From contig NZ_FNAV01000023.1 of NCBI RefSeq assembly GCF_900102075.1, forward strand, positions 1-56,249: DNA of 56,249 bases, given 5' to 3'. The stretch comes from Salipiger thiooxidans (GTDB lineage: Bacteria > Pseudomonadota > Alphaproteobacteria > Rhodobacterales > Rhodobacteraceae). The notes beneath the pieces are model-generated. The model did no database searches and had not been told where the DNA came from. It was given only the letters and a program-made list of their open reading frames with translations. Positions 43,277-52,095 of this stretch are shown piece by piece; within the stretch, counting starts at the first letter, position 1; each line of letters starts with the position of its first letter. The translations under genes and the position numbers were made by a program.

Positions 43277-45270
43277 CCGGACTGCGCGACCGGGCGCGCC
43301 GCATGCTGTCCTCGGTCCGGCTGCGGTTGCTCGTCCTCGCGCTGGCGCCGCTCATCATCCTGATGCCGCTGCTGCTGCTCATCGGCATGGCGCGCTGGAC
43401 CGCGGATTACGATGCGCTGCTGATCGCCAACGTCGAGAGCGACCTGCGCATCGCCGACCAGTACCTGACCCGCATGATGGAGAACGCCAGCGGCCAGCTG
43501 CAGGCCACCGCCCGCACGGTGAGGTTCGCCGAGGTGCTCGCCAGCACGTTCGAAGAGCAGCATCGCTTCTTCACCGAATCCCGCGGGTCGCTCGGCTTCG
43601 ATTTTCTCTACTACCTGCCCTCTGCCGCCGCCAAGGCCCCGGGCGAGGACTGGCCTGTCATCGCGCAGGCGATGCAGGGCAAGGCCACGGCCCAGATCGA
43701 CCTTATGTCCGCGGAACAGCTCGATGCACGCACGCTCGGGCTCGCCGTTCAGGCGCGGATCAACGAGCTGCCGGGCAGGGGAGAGGCAACGACGCAGGTC
43801 GAGACGCGCGGCATGGTGCTGCACGCCGCCAGCCCTGTGGTTCAGAACGGTGAACGCGTCGGCGTGCTGGTGGGGGGCGTGCTGCTCAACCGCAACCTCA
43901 AGTTCATTGACGACATCAACGAGCTCGTCTTCCTCAACCCGGTGACGGGCGGCGACCGCAAGGGCACGGTGACGGTGTTCCTTGACGACCTCCGGATCTC
44001 GACCAACGTCAGTCTCTTCGAGGGGCGCCGCGCCATCGGCACGCGCGTCTCGGAGGCGGTGCGGCATCAGGTGCTGGAGGAGGGCAAGATCTGGCTCGAC
44101 CGCGCCTTCGTGGTCAACGACTGGTACATCTCCGGCTACCTGCCGCTGCATGACAGCTTCGGCGAGCGGGTCGGGATGCTCTACGTGGGCTTCCTCGAGG
44201 CGCCCTTCAACGCCGCCAAGCGTGCCGCCTATTTCTGGATGATCGGCGCCTTCGTGGCGGTTCTGCTGCTCTCCGCGCCGGTGTTCCTGTGGATGGCGCG
44301 CGGGGTCTTCACCCCGCTCGAGGCGATGACGCAGGTGATGCGGCGGGTGCGGGCCGGGGATCTGACGGCGCGCATCGGGCCGACCCGCAAGCGCGACGAG
44401 GTCGCGCAGGTGGGCGCGCATCTCAACGACCTGCTGGAGCAGGTGCAGGACCGCGACCGGCGGCTGCGGGCCTGGGCCGACGAGCTGAACGCCCGCGTCG
44501 ACCAGCGCACCGCCGAGCTGCGCGAGGCCAACGACAAGCTCGAACAGGCCTTCCACCAGCTGGTCACGCGAGAGAAGCTGGCCTCGATCGGCGAGATCAC
44601 CGCCGGCGTCGCGCATGAGATCAACAACCCGATCGCGGTGATTCAGGGCAATGTCGACGTGATCCGCGAGGTGCTCGGTCGCGAGGCCGAGGACGTCCGC
44701 ACCGAGCTCGACCTGATTGACGACCAGGTGCGCCGGATCGACACCATCGTGGGCAAACTGCTGAAATTCTCCCGACCCGGGGACTACGGCACCTTCGCCA
44801 GCGAGGTGCCTCTCGAGCCGGTGCTGCGCGATTGCCTGGTGCTGGTCGAGCACGTGGTCACCCGCGCCCATGTCGCCGTGCGCACCGAGTTCGCCGAGGT
44901 GCCCCCGGTGCGGGTCGAGCCGGGCGAGTTGCAGCAGGTGGTGGTGAACCTGATCGTCAACGCCGTGCAGGCGATGGGTGAGGCGGGCGAGCTCTTTCTC
45001 ACGCTCGGGCCCGAGACGCGCGACGGCCGTTCGGGCGCCGCGTTGCGGGTGCGCGATACCGGGCCGGGGGTGGCGGAAAGCTCGATTCACGCCGTGTTCG
45101 ACCCGTTTTTCACCACCAAGCAGGGCGAGGGCACCGGGCTCGGTCTCTCGATCTCGCAGAGCCTGATCCAGCGGGCCGGGGGGCTCATTTCCGTGCGCAA
45201 CGTCACCGACGAGGCGGGCATGGTCACCGGCGCGGAATTCACCGTCTGGCTGCCCGAGGCGGCGGCCTGA
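43273..45270 (+). CDS. Sensor histidine kinase with periplasmic cache domain
   Basis: The 665-aa kinase has TM1 (about 18-40), a periplasmic dCACHE-like sensor (about 45-315), TM2 (317-340), a HAMP region, a coiled coil, and the kinase core. His448 lies in the H-box GVAHEINNPIAVIQGN; N-box NLIVNAVQAM, and G boxes DTGPGVA and GEGTGLGLSIS follow. GTG at 43273 overlaps the replicase stop. The NtrC-like protein at 23246, with no kinase gene beside it, is the likely partner, so it may sense formate or a related signal and control the FDH genes. Confidence 0.9.
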   Translation: MTGLRDRARRMLSSVRLRLLVLALAPLIILMPLLLLIGMARWTADYDALLIANVESDLRIADQYLTRMMENASGQLQATARTVRFAEVLASTFEEQHRFFTESRGSLGFDFLYYLPSAAAKAPGEDWPVIAQAMQGKATAQIDLMSAEQLDARTLGLAVQARINELPGRGEATTQVETRGMVLHAASPVVQNGERVGVLVGGVLLNRNLKFIDDINELVFLNPVTGGDRKGTVTVFLDDLRISTNVSLFEGRRAIGTRVSEAVRHQVLEEGKIWLDRAFVVNDWYISGYLPLHDSFGERVGMLYVGFLEAPFNAAKRAAYFWMIGAFVAVLLLSAPVFLWMARGVFTPLEAMTQVMRRVRAGDLTARIGPTRKRDEVAQVGAHLNDLLEQVQDRDRRLRAWADELNARVDQRTAELREANDKLEQAFHQLVTREKLASIGEITAGVAHEINNPIAVIQGNVDVIREVLGREAEDVRTELDLIDDQVRRIDTIVGKLLKFSRPGDYGTFASEVPLEPVLRDCLVLVEHVVTRAHVAVRTEFAEVPPVRVEPGELQQVVVNLIVNAVQAMGEAGELFLTLGPETRDGRSGAALRVRDTGPGVAESSIHAVFDPFFTTKQGEGTGLGLSISQSLIQRAGGLISVRNVTDEAGMVTGAEFTVWLPEAAA

Positions 45271-45308
45271 CCATGGACAGGGCGCAGCGCGCGGATTAGC
45301 AAGACAGC

Positions 45309-45536
45309 ATGGATGTGACCGCCGAACTCGATGCCGTGGGGCTGCTCTGCCCCTTGCCCGTGCTCAAGGCACGCAAGCGCCTGTCCCAGCTCGCGACCGG
45401 CGAGGTGCTGCGCATCCTCGCCGATGATCCGGCGGCGGTGATCGACGTACCGCATTTCTGCAACGAAGCCGGGCACCAGCTCTTGTCGATGCAGGACGAG
45501 GGCGCGGTGCAGATCTACCTCGTCCGGCGGGGCTGA
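45309..45536 (+). CDS. TusA-family sulfurtransferase
   Basis: The 75-aa protein has the TusA signature LLCPLPVLKARKRL, with the active-site Cys14, and the usual DDPAAVIDVPHFCNEAGHQL body. It carries persulfide sulfur. It sits 38 bases after the kinase gene and beside fdhD, moeA-mobB and mobA, so its sulfur may go to the FDH molybdenum or tungsten cofactor through FdhD, or to molybdopterin. Confidence 0.85.
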   Translation: MDVTAELDAVGLLCPLPVLKARKRLSQLATGEVLRILADDPAAVIDVPHFCNEAGHQLLSMQDEGAVQIYLVRRG

Positions 45537-45542
45537 GCGGCT

Positions 45543-47330
45543 CTAACGCAGCCCAAGACCCTCGTAAGGCAGGAACCGCACGGGGCTTCCGGGAGCGATC
45601 TCGACAGCCTCGTCGGGCAGCTCGACCAACCCGGTCGCCCAGGACAGCCCGCTGATCCGGCCGGAGCCTTCCGACGCAAACACCTCGGCCCGTCCCTCGG
45701 CATCGAGCCGGGCGCGCAGGAACTCGCGGCGTCCCGGCTTCTTGCGCTTGGAGAAGGCGGCGGGGACAGTGAAGCCCTGCGCCTCGGTCCAGCCCGCGCC
45801 CGCCAGCAGTGACAGGGCAGGGCGGGCGAAGATCAGCGCGCAGACCAGCGCTGCCACCGGGTTGCCCGGCAGGCCGAAGACCGGCGTGCCGTTCCACATG
45901 GCAAGCGCCAGCGGCCGGCCCGGTTTCAGCGCGATCCGCCAGCTCGAGAGCGTGCCCTGTGACCGCAGCAGAGCCGAGACATGGTCCTCGTCCCCGGCCG
46001 AGGCTCCGCCGGAGGTCAGGATGACGTCGCACTCCTTCGCAGCCGTGTCGAGCCGGGTGGCGATCAGCGCCTGATCGTCTCGAACATGGCCCAGATCGAC
46101 CGGCGCATAGTCCCAGCCCTCGGCCAGCGACAGCAGCATCGGGCGGTTGGCGTCCCAGATCTGGTGGGGCAGGGCGGGCTCGGCGGGGCTCGGGACGATC
46201 TCGTCCCCGGTCGAGAGCACACCCACCCGCAGCTTCCGCTGCACCGTCACCTCGCCCAGCCCGAGTGCCGAGAGCAGCGCGAGGTCGGGCGCGCGCAGCC
46301 GGTGTCCGGCGGGCAGGGCAGGGGAGCCCTCGGTGACGTCCTCGCCCGCCTTGCGGGTGTTGGCGCGGAGCTTCGCCGGCCCGTCGAAGGCGACGTGCGT
46401 GGCGTTGACCGCGCAGTCCTCCTCGAGCACCACGGTGTCGACGCCCTCGGGCAGGATCGCCCCGGTCAGGATGCGCACGGCGTGGCCCGCAGGCACTGCG
46501 CCCTCGAAAGGCTGCCCGGCTGCGGCACGGCCCGCGACCAGCGGCAGGCGCTGCACGCCCTCGCCGGTCGCCTCATGGGCGAAGCCGTAGCCGTCGACCG
46601 CGGAATTGGGACGCGGCGGGTTCGACCGGCGCGCGACGGCGGTCTCGGCCAGCACCCGCCCGCGGGCGGCGTGGGTGGCGCAGGTCTCGGTCCCGGTGAC
46701 CGGGCGCAGGACCGACTTGAGCCGGGACAGAGCCTCATTGACCGGCACCCAGGCCACGCCCTGCGGCATGGCGAAACAATCGTCGCGCAGGCGCGGCGGG
46801 GTCAGATCGCCGGACGCGGCCTCGGAAGGCGCGGCCATTACCAGGCCCAGATCTGCGAGGATGAAATCGGCAATGGCACCGGTGTCGTCGAGATCGAAGC
46901 GGGGCAGGGGGCTTTCGACCGGCGCATCCGAGGCGATCGCCCGGACGCTGTTGTTCTCGGCAGACAGCAGCGCCTTGCCGGTCTCGGCCCGGTGCGCCTC
47001 GATCTTGGGATGCGGCGCGGTCTTGTAGCCCTCGACCAGCACCACATCGGCGGGCGAGAGCCGCGCCAGCAACGCCTCGAGCGGCGGCTCGGGCGCATCG
47101 CGCAGCTCGGCCATAAGCGCCCAGCGGTGGGGCGAGGCCAGCAGCACCTCGCCCGCACCGGCCTGCCGGTGCCGAAAGCTGTCGGTGCCGGGCTGGTCGA
47201 CATCCGTTGTGTGATGCGCGTGCTTGACCGTCGAGACCGAGAAGCCGCGCGCAGTGATCTCGGCCACCAGCCGCTCCATCAGGCCGGTCTTGCCCGCGTT
47301 CTTCCAGCCGGTGACGCCGTAGACCTTCAT
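45543..47330 (-). CDS. MobB-MoeA fusion protein
   Basis: The 595-aa protein joins two cofactor enzymes. Residues 1-165 are MobB, with P-loop GWKNAGKTG (8-16), and the KHAHHTTDVDQPGTDSFRH region that contacts MobA. Residues about 185-590 are MoeA: ALSRLKSVLRPVTGTETCATH, RRSNPPRPNSAVDGYGF and PGRPLALAMWNGTPVFGLPG, which insert Mo or W into molybdopterin. Fusing them ties metal insertion to guanine dinucleotide addition, the two last steps for the bis-MGD cofactor of FdhA. It overlaps mobA by 4 bases. Confidence 0.88.
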   Translation of the reverse strand: MKVYGVTGWKNAGKTGLMERLVAEITARGFSVSTVKHAHHTTDVDQPGTDSFRHRQAGAGEVLLASPHRWALMAELRDAPEPPLEALLARLSPADVVLVEGYKTAPHPKIEAHRAETGKALLSAENNSVRAIASDAPVESPLPRFDLDDTGAIADFILADLGLVMAAPSEAASGDLTPPRLRDDCFAMPQGVAWVPVNEALSRLKSVLRPVTGTETCATHAARGRVLAETAVARRSNPPRPNSAVDGYGFAHEATGEGVQRLPLVAGRAAAGQPFEGAVPAGHAVRILTGAILPEGVDTVVLEEDCAVNATHVAFDGPAKLRANTRKAGEDVTEGSPALPAGHRLRAPDLALLSALGLGEVTVQRKLRVGVLSTGDEIVPSPAEPALPHQIWDANRPMLLSLAEGWDYAPVDLGHVRDDQALIATRLDTAAKECDVILTSGGASAGDEDHVSALLRSQGTLSSWRIALKPGRPLALAMWNGTPVFGLPGNPVAALVCALIFARPALSLLAGAGWTEAQGFTVPAAFSKRKKPGRREFLRARLDAEGRAEVFASEGSGRISGLSWATGLVELPDEAVEIAPGSPVRFLPYEGLGLR

Positions 47331-47971
47331 GCCGCGCCCTTCAGCAGCGCTTCGGCATGGGCAAGGTCGTCCGGCGTGTTGACGTTGAAGAACGGATCGA
47401 AGGGCTCGGCAGGGAACAGCGCCTCGCCGGCGCCGTGCCCGTCCGTCCAGGCCACCACCTTGCGCAGCCCGTCCCCGAGCGCTGCCCGCAGATCGTCGCG
47501 CAGCGCCACCGGCCAGAGGCCGAATGTCGGGTGGCGATTGACCCGCTTTCCGCCGGATCTCAGCGCCTCGTCGCCGGTCCGCGGTGTCGCGGCCAGCGCC
47601 AGCGGATGGGGCTGGCCCTCGGCTGCGAGCAGCAGCCGGGGCACCAGATCGCAGGGGAAGAACGGCGTGTCGCCCGCCACGGTCACGATGCTGTCGGCGC
47701 CCTGCGTCGCGGCCCAGTCGAGCCCCGCGAGCACACCCGCCAGCGGCCCGGCGAAGCCCTCGATGCTGTCGGGCAGCACCGGCAGGCCGGTGTCGGCAAA
47801 GCGGCTCGCATCGCCGTTGGCGTTCAGCGCGAGCCCCGCCACCTGCGGCTCCAGCCGGTCGATGATCCGCGACAGCAGGCTCTCGCCGCCGACGCTTAGC
47901 AGCGTCTTGTCGCCGCCGCCCATGCGGGTGGCGAGCCCACCGGCCAGAATGACCCCGAGAGGCTGTTTCAT
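47327..47971 (-). CDS. mobA: Molybdenum cofactor guanylyltransferase
   Basis: The 214-aa MobA transfers GMP from GTP to Mo- or W-molybdopterin. LAGGLATRMGGGDKTLL is the nucleotide-binding loop, and PLAGVLAGLDWA and VTVAGDTPFFPCDL the substrate and metal sites. Length is standard. Its start overlaps fdhD by 4 bases, and its end overlaps the MobB-MoeA gene. Confidence 0.92.
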   Translation of the reverse strand: MKQPLGVILAGGLATRMGGGDKTLLSVGGESLLSRIIDRLEPQVAGLALNANGDASRFADTGLPVLPDSIEGFAGPLAGVLAGLDWAATQGADSIVTVAGDTPFFPCDLVPRLLLAAEGQPHPLALAATPRTGDEALRSGGKRVNRHPTFGLWPVALRDDLRAALGDGLRKVVAWTDGHGAGEALFPAEPFDPFFNVNTPDDLAHAEALLKGAA

Positions 47972-48846
47972 GCGTCGTCTCCTGCGCTCTTGCGGCGCGA
48001 TTTGCGGCTGTCGTCAGGGATTGTCGAGGGGTCCGCGTCGCGCAGCAACCGCTCTTCGCCCGAGAGGCAGATGAAGCGCTGCCCGCGCATCCGCCCGATC
48101 AGGGTCAGCCCCACCTGCCGCGCGATCTCGACGCCCCAGGCGGTGAAGCCCGAGCGCGAGGCGAGCACCGGGATGCCCATGAGCGCGGTCTTGATCACCA
48201 TCTCCGAGGTCAGCCGCCCGGTGGTATAGAGGATCTTGTCCGCCGCCGTCACGTCGTGGCGGAACATGAAGCCCGCGACCTTGTCCACCGCGTTGTGGCG
48301 GCCGACGTCCTCCATGTAGACCAGCGGCCGGTCCTCCTGACACAGCACCGTGCCGTGGATCGCGCCCGCCTCGAGATAGAGCGAGGGCATGGTGTTGATC
48401 TGGCGCGCCAGCGCATAGAGCCAGCTCGTCCGCACCTGTGTCTGCGGCAGCGACAGCCCCTCGAGCCCCTCCATCATGTCGCCGAAGACGGTGCCCACCG
48501 CGCAGCCCGAGGTGCGGGTCTTCTTCTGCATCTTCTCTTCATAGGAGGTCTGCCGTTCGGTGCGCACCACGACCGTCTCGATCTCGTCGTCGTAGTCGAC
48601 GCCGGTCAGCACGTCGTCGTCGAGCAGCATCCCCTGATTGCGCAGGAAGCCGAGCGCCAGGTACTCGGGGTAGTCGCCGATGGTCATGGCGGTGACCACT
48701 TCCTGGCGGTTGAGGTAGATCGTCAGGGGGCGCTCCTCGACCACCGCGATCTCGGTCTCGGCGCCGGTCTGGTCGTGTCCGGTGACGCGGCGGGTCAGTC
48801 CGGGACGGGTGAGGTCCGGCAGGAGGGGAAGCTTGGGGGGGATCAC
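47968..48846 (-). CDS. fdhD: FdhD, FDH accessory sulfurtransferase
   Basis: The 292-aa protein transfers sulfur to the bis-MGD cofactor, without which FdhA is inactive. It has EERPLTIYLNRQEVVT near the start, VYMEDVGRHNAVDKVAG and ILYTTGRLTSEMVIKTALMGIPVLASRS. The catalytic loop reads TSGCAVGT with a single Cys115, whereas E. coli FdhD has a C-x2-C pair. GTG at 48846 is taken as the start; the longer frame to 49335 is antisense to DUF2478. It leads the leftward operon fdhD-mobA-mobB/moeA. Confidence 0.92.
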   Translation of the reverse strand: MIPPKLPLLPDLTRPGLTRRVTGHDQTGAETEIAVVEERPLTIYLNRQEVVTAMTIGDYPEYLALGFLRNQGMLLDDDVLTGVDYDDEIETVVVRTERQTSYEEKMQKKTRTSGCAVGTVFGDMMEGLEGLSLPQTQVRTSWLYALARQINTMPSLYLEAGAIHGTVLCQEDRPLVYMEDVGRHNAVDKVAGFMFRHDVTAADKILYTTGRLTSEMVIKTALMGIPVLASRSGFTAWGVEIARQVGLTLIGRMRGQRFICLSGEERLLRDADPSTIPDDSRKSRRKSAGDDA

Positions 48847-48931
48847 GCTGTGGCTCCGGTGTCTTGGCGTTGTCTTTTCGGCCCGCGGGGTATCTTGTAT
48901 GTCCCGGACGGCAGACGCAACAGGAGACGCC

Positions 48932-49453
48932 ATGCTGGGATATGTCGTGGCCGAAGGACAGGGCGAGGCGGATCGCCTGATCGCCGGGGTCGCCCGGACC
49001 CTGATCGCACGCGGGCTGCGGATTGCCGGGGCCGTGCAGGTCAATCTTGAGTCCGACCCGGCCCACAAGTGCCTGATGGACCTGCATATCCTGCAAGGTG
49101 ACGCGGTGGTGCGCATCACCCAGGATCTCGGCGCGCTGTCGCAGGGCTGCCGGCTCGATCCCGAGGGGCTCGAGCACGCGGTGGGGCTCGTGCAGGCGGC
49201 GCTGGCCGGGGGCGCGGATCTTGTGATCGTGAACAAGTTCGGCAAGCAGGAGATCGGCGGGCGCGGCTTCCGCCCGGTGATCAATGAGGCGCTGTCCTCG
49301 GGCATCCCGGTGCTGACCGCGGTGAACGCCGGCAACCTTCCCGATTTCGAGACCTATGCCGAGGGTCTGGGCGAGCGGCTCGCACCGAATGCGCAGGTGC
49401 TGTCGGACTGGGCCGGACGCATGACCGCCGGGGCGCAGGAGGCGAACGGCTGA
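48932..49453 (+). CDS. DUF2478 nucleotide-binding-like protein
   Basis: The 173-aa protein resembles DUF2478: LGYVVAEGQGEADRLIAGVA at the start and ADLVIVNKFGKQEIGGRGF in the middle, which looks like an NKxG guanine-specificity motif of a P-loop-like fold without a clear Walker A. The start at 48932 has AGGAG seven bases upstream. DUF2478 genes occur near molybdenum metabolism genes. It is divergent from fdhD. Confidence 0.75.
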   Translation: MLGYVVAEGQGEADRLIAGVARTLIARGLRIAGAVQVNLESDPAHKCLMDLHILQGDAVVRITQDLGALSQGCRLDPEGLEHAVGLVQAALAGGADLVIVNKFGKQEIGGRGFRPVINEALSSGIPVLTAVNAGNLPDFETYAEGLGERLAPNAQVLSDWAGRMTAGAQEANG

Positions 49454-49529
49454 GGCCTTGCCATCGTGCGTGCGTCGAGACAAACGCGCATGGCAAGCGG
49501 TCTTGGCGGGGCCGTGTCTGGGAGAGAAG

Positions 49530-49640
49530 GGGGGGGGCGCGGCGACCCTCAGGGAGGAGGAGGGAGGGTCGCCGCTGATTCCTGGGTTCAGGGAGGAGGA
49601 GAGAACCCGGGAAACTCTGTGGCACATCTCTGCGCCGTTA
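49530..49640 (-). ncRNA. Two-hairpin cuckoo-type small RNA (CCUCCUCCC loops)
   Basis: Read on the minus strand there are two hairpins in tandem. The first (49612 to 49580) has a 10-bp stem closing a 13-base loop; the second (49575 to 49539) has a perfect 12-bp stem GCGGCGACCCTC/GAGGGTCGCCGC with another 13-base loop. Both loops contain CTCCTCCTCCCT, that is, CCUCCUCCC, the anti-Shine-Dalgarno motif of alphaproteobacterial cuckoo RNAs such as CcsR1-4 of Rhodobacter. A possible promoter is noted at 49646. The 3' end runs into C8 and TTCTC rather than a clear U-tract. Confidence 0.7.
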
Positions 49641-49645
49641 TCGCT

Positions 49646-49687
49646 AACCTAGGCATTGCTGCGCCGCAGCGCAAGGGTCAGCAATGC
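49646..49687 (-). promoter_or_regulatory. Putative promoter and inverted repeat upstream of the small RNA
   Basis: On the minus strand TTGCGC (49674-49669) and TAGGTT (49651-49646) are separated by 17 bases, ending about 35 bases before the first hairpin. A perfect 9-bp inverted repeat, GCATTGCTG (49653-49661) and CAGCAATGC (49679-49687), surrounds the -35 region and may be an operator. Confidence 0.45.
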
Positions 49688-49858
49688 AGACCTGCCTTGA
49701 CGTCAGTGCATGTCCGTGCGGCCATTCCGCGCGAAGGCCCCGGACAGGGTGCGGCGGGTACCGCCAGCCGCCGGTGGAGGCCATCGACCGCACCGCCCGA
49801 GGGAGGGCCCTCTCGCGGAAGGCGCAGCACGAGACCGGAGTCGGGCGTTGCCGGGGAT

Positions 49859-50188
49859 GCCGATCGGGATCTGGAAGCAGACCGCCTGTTCATAGAGAAC
49901 GTACGGCCGCATCAGGTCGAAGCTGTCGGCCTCCGCCACGGGACGCAGCGATATCGACCGGACCTTGGTCGCCTGCGCCAGCAGGTGCCGCACGTTGTAT
50001 TCCGGCGAGGGGATGACATGGGGACCGGCGAGGCAGTCGCGCAGCCGCAGCACCTCGCGCCCGGCAAGCGGGTGGGTCCCGGCCAGCACAGCGCAGACCG
50101 GCCGCTCAGTGGCCTCGATCACCTCGAAATCCACGAGGTGTGCCGGCTCGAACACCAGCGCTAAGTCGGCGGCGAAAGCGCGGAGCTC
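49859..50188 (-). pseudogene. LysR-type regulator, C-terminal fragment
   Basis: The frame reads as a LysR substrate-binding domain without its helix-turn-helix: DLALVFEPAHLVDFEVIEA, RPVCAVLAGTHPLAGREVLRLRDC, NVRHLLAQATKV and EADSFDLMRPYV. The N-terminal half is missing where the reading meets a plus-strand permease fragment near 50175-50190. Such a fragment points to loss of an amide/hydantoin catabolic cluster. Confidence 0.65.
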
Positions 50189-50374
50189 CTGCTCCATATC
50201 GGGATGCTGATCGGTGCGCAGTTCCTCCAGACCTCGCCGGTGAAGCACGCCCGGGCCATCGTGCTTGGCATGGTGCCGCACCTCGCGGCGAGGGCGAAAA
50301 CCCTGATCGACGGAGAGCGGGTTCTGGCGCCGGTTTTTCGGCTCCCGGATCTGCCGGAGGACGGTCAGGAATGA
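50173..50374 (+). pseudogene. Permease C-terminal fragment, possibly NCS2 type
   Basis: The short frame HIGMLIGAQFLQTSPVKHARAIVLGMVPHLAARAKTLIDG resembles the end of a nucleobase-type membrane permease; a short polar tail ends at 50374. It has no credible start and follows a LysR fragment directly. Identification is tentative. Confidence 0.35.
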
Positions 50375-50387
50375 TCTGCAATGGGCG

Positions 50388-51008
50388 ATGGCGCACGAAA
50401 TCGCCGCGAGGGTGACGGACGGCAGACTGCGCGCAAGGACGGTGGGCGTCGCCCGGGCGCTCGGCGCGGCGGGTGGCAGGCAACAGGGGGACGACGCTCT
50501 CGGCGGGGCCGAGGCCGGGCGCGCCGCCGCCTATCTCATCACCAATTCCGAAGGCGCCGCCTTCCATCTCGACAGGCTGCGCCACCGCGCGGAGGAGTGT
50601 CGACCCCGACACGCGCGACCGTTTCCTTGCGGGCGCCCTGCCGCCCGCCGCGGGGGGAGTCGCGCCAGAGGGCGCGGGCCTGGTGGATTGCGCAGGCGCT
50701 GGAGGCCTTCGCCCGCGTCGACGCGGGCATCGTGCCCGCGACGCCGAACGTTGCGCGGGCAGAAGAGCCTGGTTCGCGGCGGCGAAGCGCGGCCTCTGCG
50801 GCCCAACCTCGGACTTCTCGCGCAACCCTTCTCCTGCATCGGCTTGCCGGTAGAGACCGTGCCCGTGTTCCTGCCCGGAGAGCTGCCGATCGGCGTGCAG
50901 GACATCGTGCCCCCCTGGAGGGAGGCGCTCGCACTGCGGGTCGCCCGCGCGGTCGGGATGGCGGGCGTGGCATGCGCACGGCCGCCGGTGCTTCGTGAAG
51001 AGGTGTGA
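50388..51008 (+). pseudogene. AtzE-like amidase, deleted and frameshifted
   Basis: Pieces of an AtzE-type amidase lie in all three frames: HEIAARVTDGRLRART (start), ITNSEGAAFHLDRLR, then in the next frame DPDTRDRFLAGALPPAA, and finally RPNLGLLAQPFSCIGLPVETVPVF and PPWREALALRVARAVG. The amidase-signature Ser/Lys core is missing and several frameshifts remain. It is a dead gene about one third of the family length. Confidence 0.6.
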
Positions 51009-51361
51009 GCGCGTCGCTGTCTCTGACCGGGAGCGTTCGCGAAAAGGGACGCCAGCCCGACCCGTCCCCGTGAGGCGGTCGTCCACGTTGCGAATTGCGC
51101 TTCGCGACGACGGATACAGCGCAGCTTTCGTCTCTTCAATGTCTCCCGATTGCAAAGCGGAGCCCGGCCGTGACAGGCCCCCGCGGACCCTCCGGGATTG
51201 ATGGTCGCCCGCGCGCCATGCTCCCGAATAAGGTGAAGTGTGCATCACAGAATCCCTTGTAAATAAGGGTCATATCTGTAATCTGTCACTGCTCAGACGT
51301 TTTTCTAATCGCCTTTGGGTTTAAAATTAGCGCTTAAAGGCATTTCTTTAGGGTCTACGAC
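51009..51361. other. Region upstream of the VPLPA-CTERM gene
   Basis: About 350 bases with AT-rich DNA in the last 120. A small inverted repeat CCCTTGTAAATAAGGG lies at 51266-51281, upstream of the gene start, and could be a regulator site. No other feature was recognised. Confidence 0.4.
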
Positions 51362-52039
51362 ATGATTTTTGCGGCCAAACTCAAGAATATGGTGGTAGCG
51401 GGCTTGATTGGTGCGGGCGTTTTGCTCGGTGCGTCGCAACAGGCGGGCGCGGTCACTTTCCCCTTCGAAAATATCCCGGGTGCGGGTGTTGCCGGCGATG
51501 CCTATGCCGGGAACTTCTCGCTCAATGTGACCGATCTTGGCTCTGGCAACGCGCTTTTCCAGATCGTGAGCGCTGCTGCCCCGGCGCTGAACTACTTCAT
51601 CCGCACGATCTTCGTGCATGATAGCTCTCCGTCCCTCTTCACGGCGCTGCCGAATAGAAACGATCAGTCCCATTCGGTCGGCACCGTCAACATGAGACGC
51701 TATTTCAGGGGCAATCTCCCGCAGGGCAACAATGTCGGCTTCTCGACCGACTTCATCTTCAACCGGGTCCCTGGAGCGGCCAACGCCAATGCGATTCAGC
51801 AGGGTGAAACCGGCGGCTTTATCCTTGGCGTGTCCGGAAGCTTCGCCTCGATCATCAGCGCGCTGACCTCTGGCGAGCTGCGCTTCGGGATCCACCTGCA
51901 GAGGCTTCCCGGCGGTGCGTCCGACAGCTTCGTGAACTCTGTGACCCCGGTGCCGCTGCCGGCCGCGGGGATCCTTCTGATCGGCGCGTTGGGCGGGCTC
52001 GGCTTCGCTGCGCGTCGCAAGAAGCGCATGGCGGCCTGA
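51362..52039 (+). CDS. VPLPA-CTERM sorting domain protein
   Basis: The 225-aa secreted protein has a signal peptide (KLKNMVVAGLIGAGVLLGASQQAGA) and ends with VTPVPLPAAGILLIGALGGLGFAARRKKRMAA, the VPLPA-CTERM signal: VPLPA, a hydrophobic helix and a basic tail. Such signals are recognised by exosortase-like systems that link proteins to surface or extracellular polymer. The middle (beta-rich, Asn/Ser-rich) has no known domain. A strong terminator follows. Confidence 0.85.
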   Translation: MIFAAKLKNMVVAGLIGAGVLLGASQQAGAVTFPFENIPGAGVAGDAYAGNFSLNVTDLGSGNALFQIVSAAAPALNYFIRTIFVHDSSPSLFTALPNRNDQSHSVGTVNMRRYFRGNLPQGNNVGFSTDFIFNRVPGAANANAIQQGETGGFILGVSGSFASIISALTSGELRFGIHLQRLPGGASDSFVNSVTPVPLPAAGILLIGALGGLGFAARRKKRMAA

Positions 52040-52095
52040 TCGGTCATCGTCCCGCGGCGAATGTCGCGGGGGATGGCAAGTCGTTTGAAAAAGGG

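Noticed and set aside
51009..51361. Sigma-54 promoter for the VPLPA-CTERM gene
   Set aside because: PEP/VPLPA-CTERM genes often have -24/-12 sites, but no GG-N10-GC element was found in this region.
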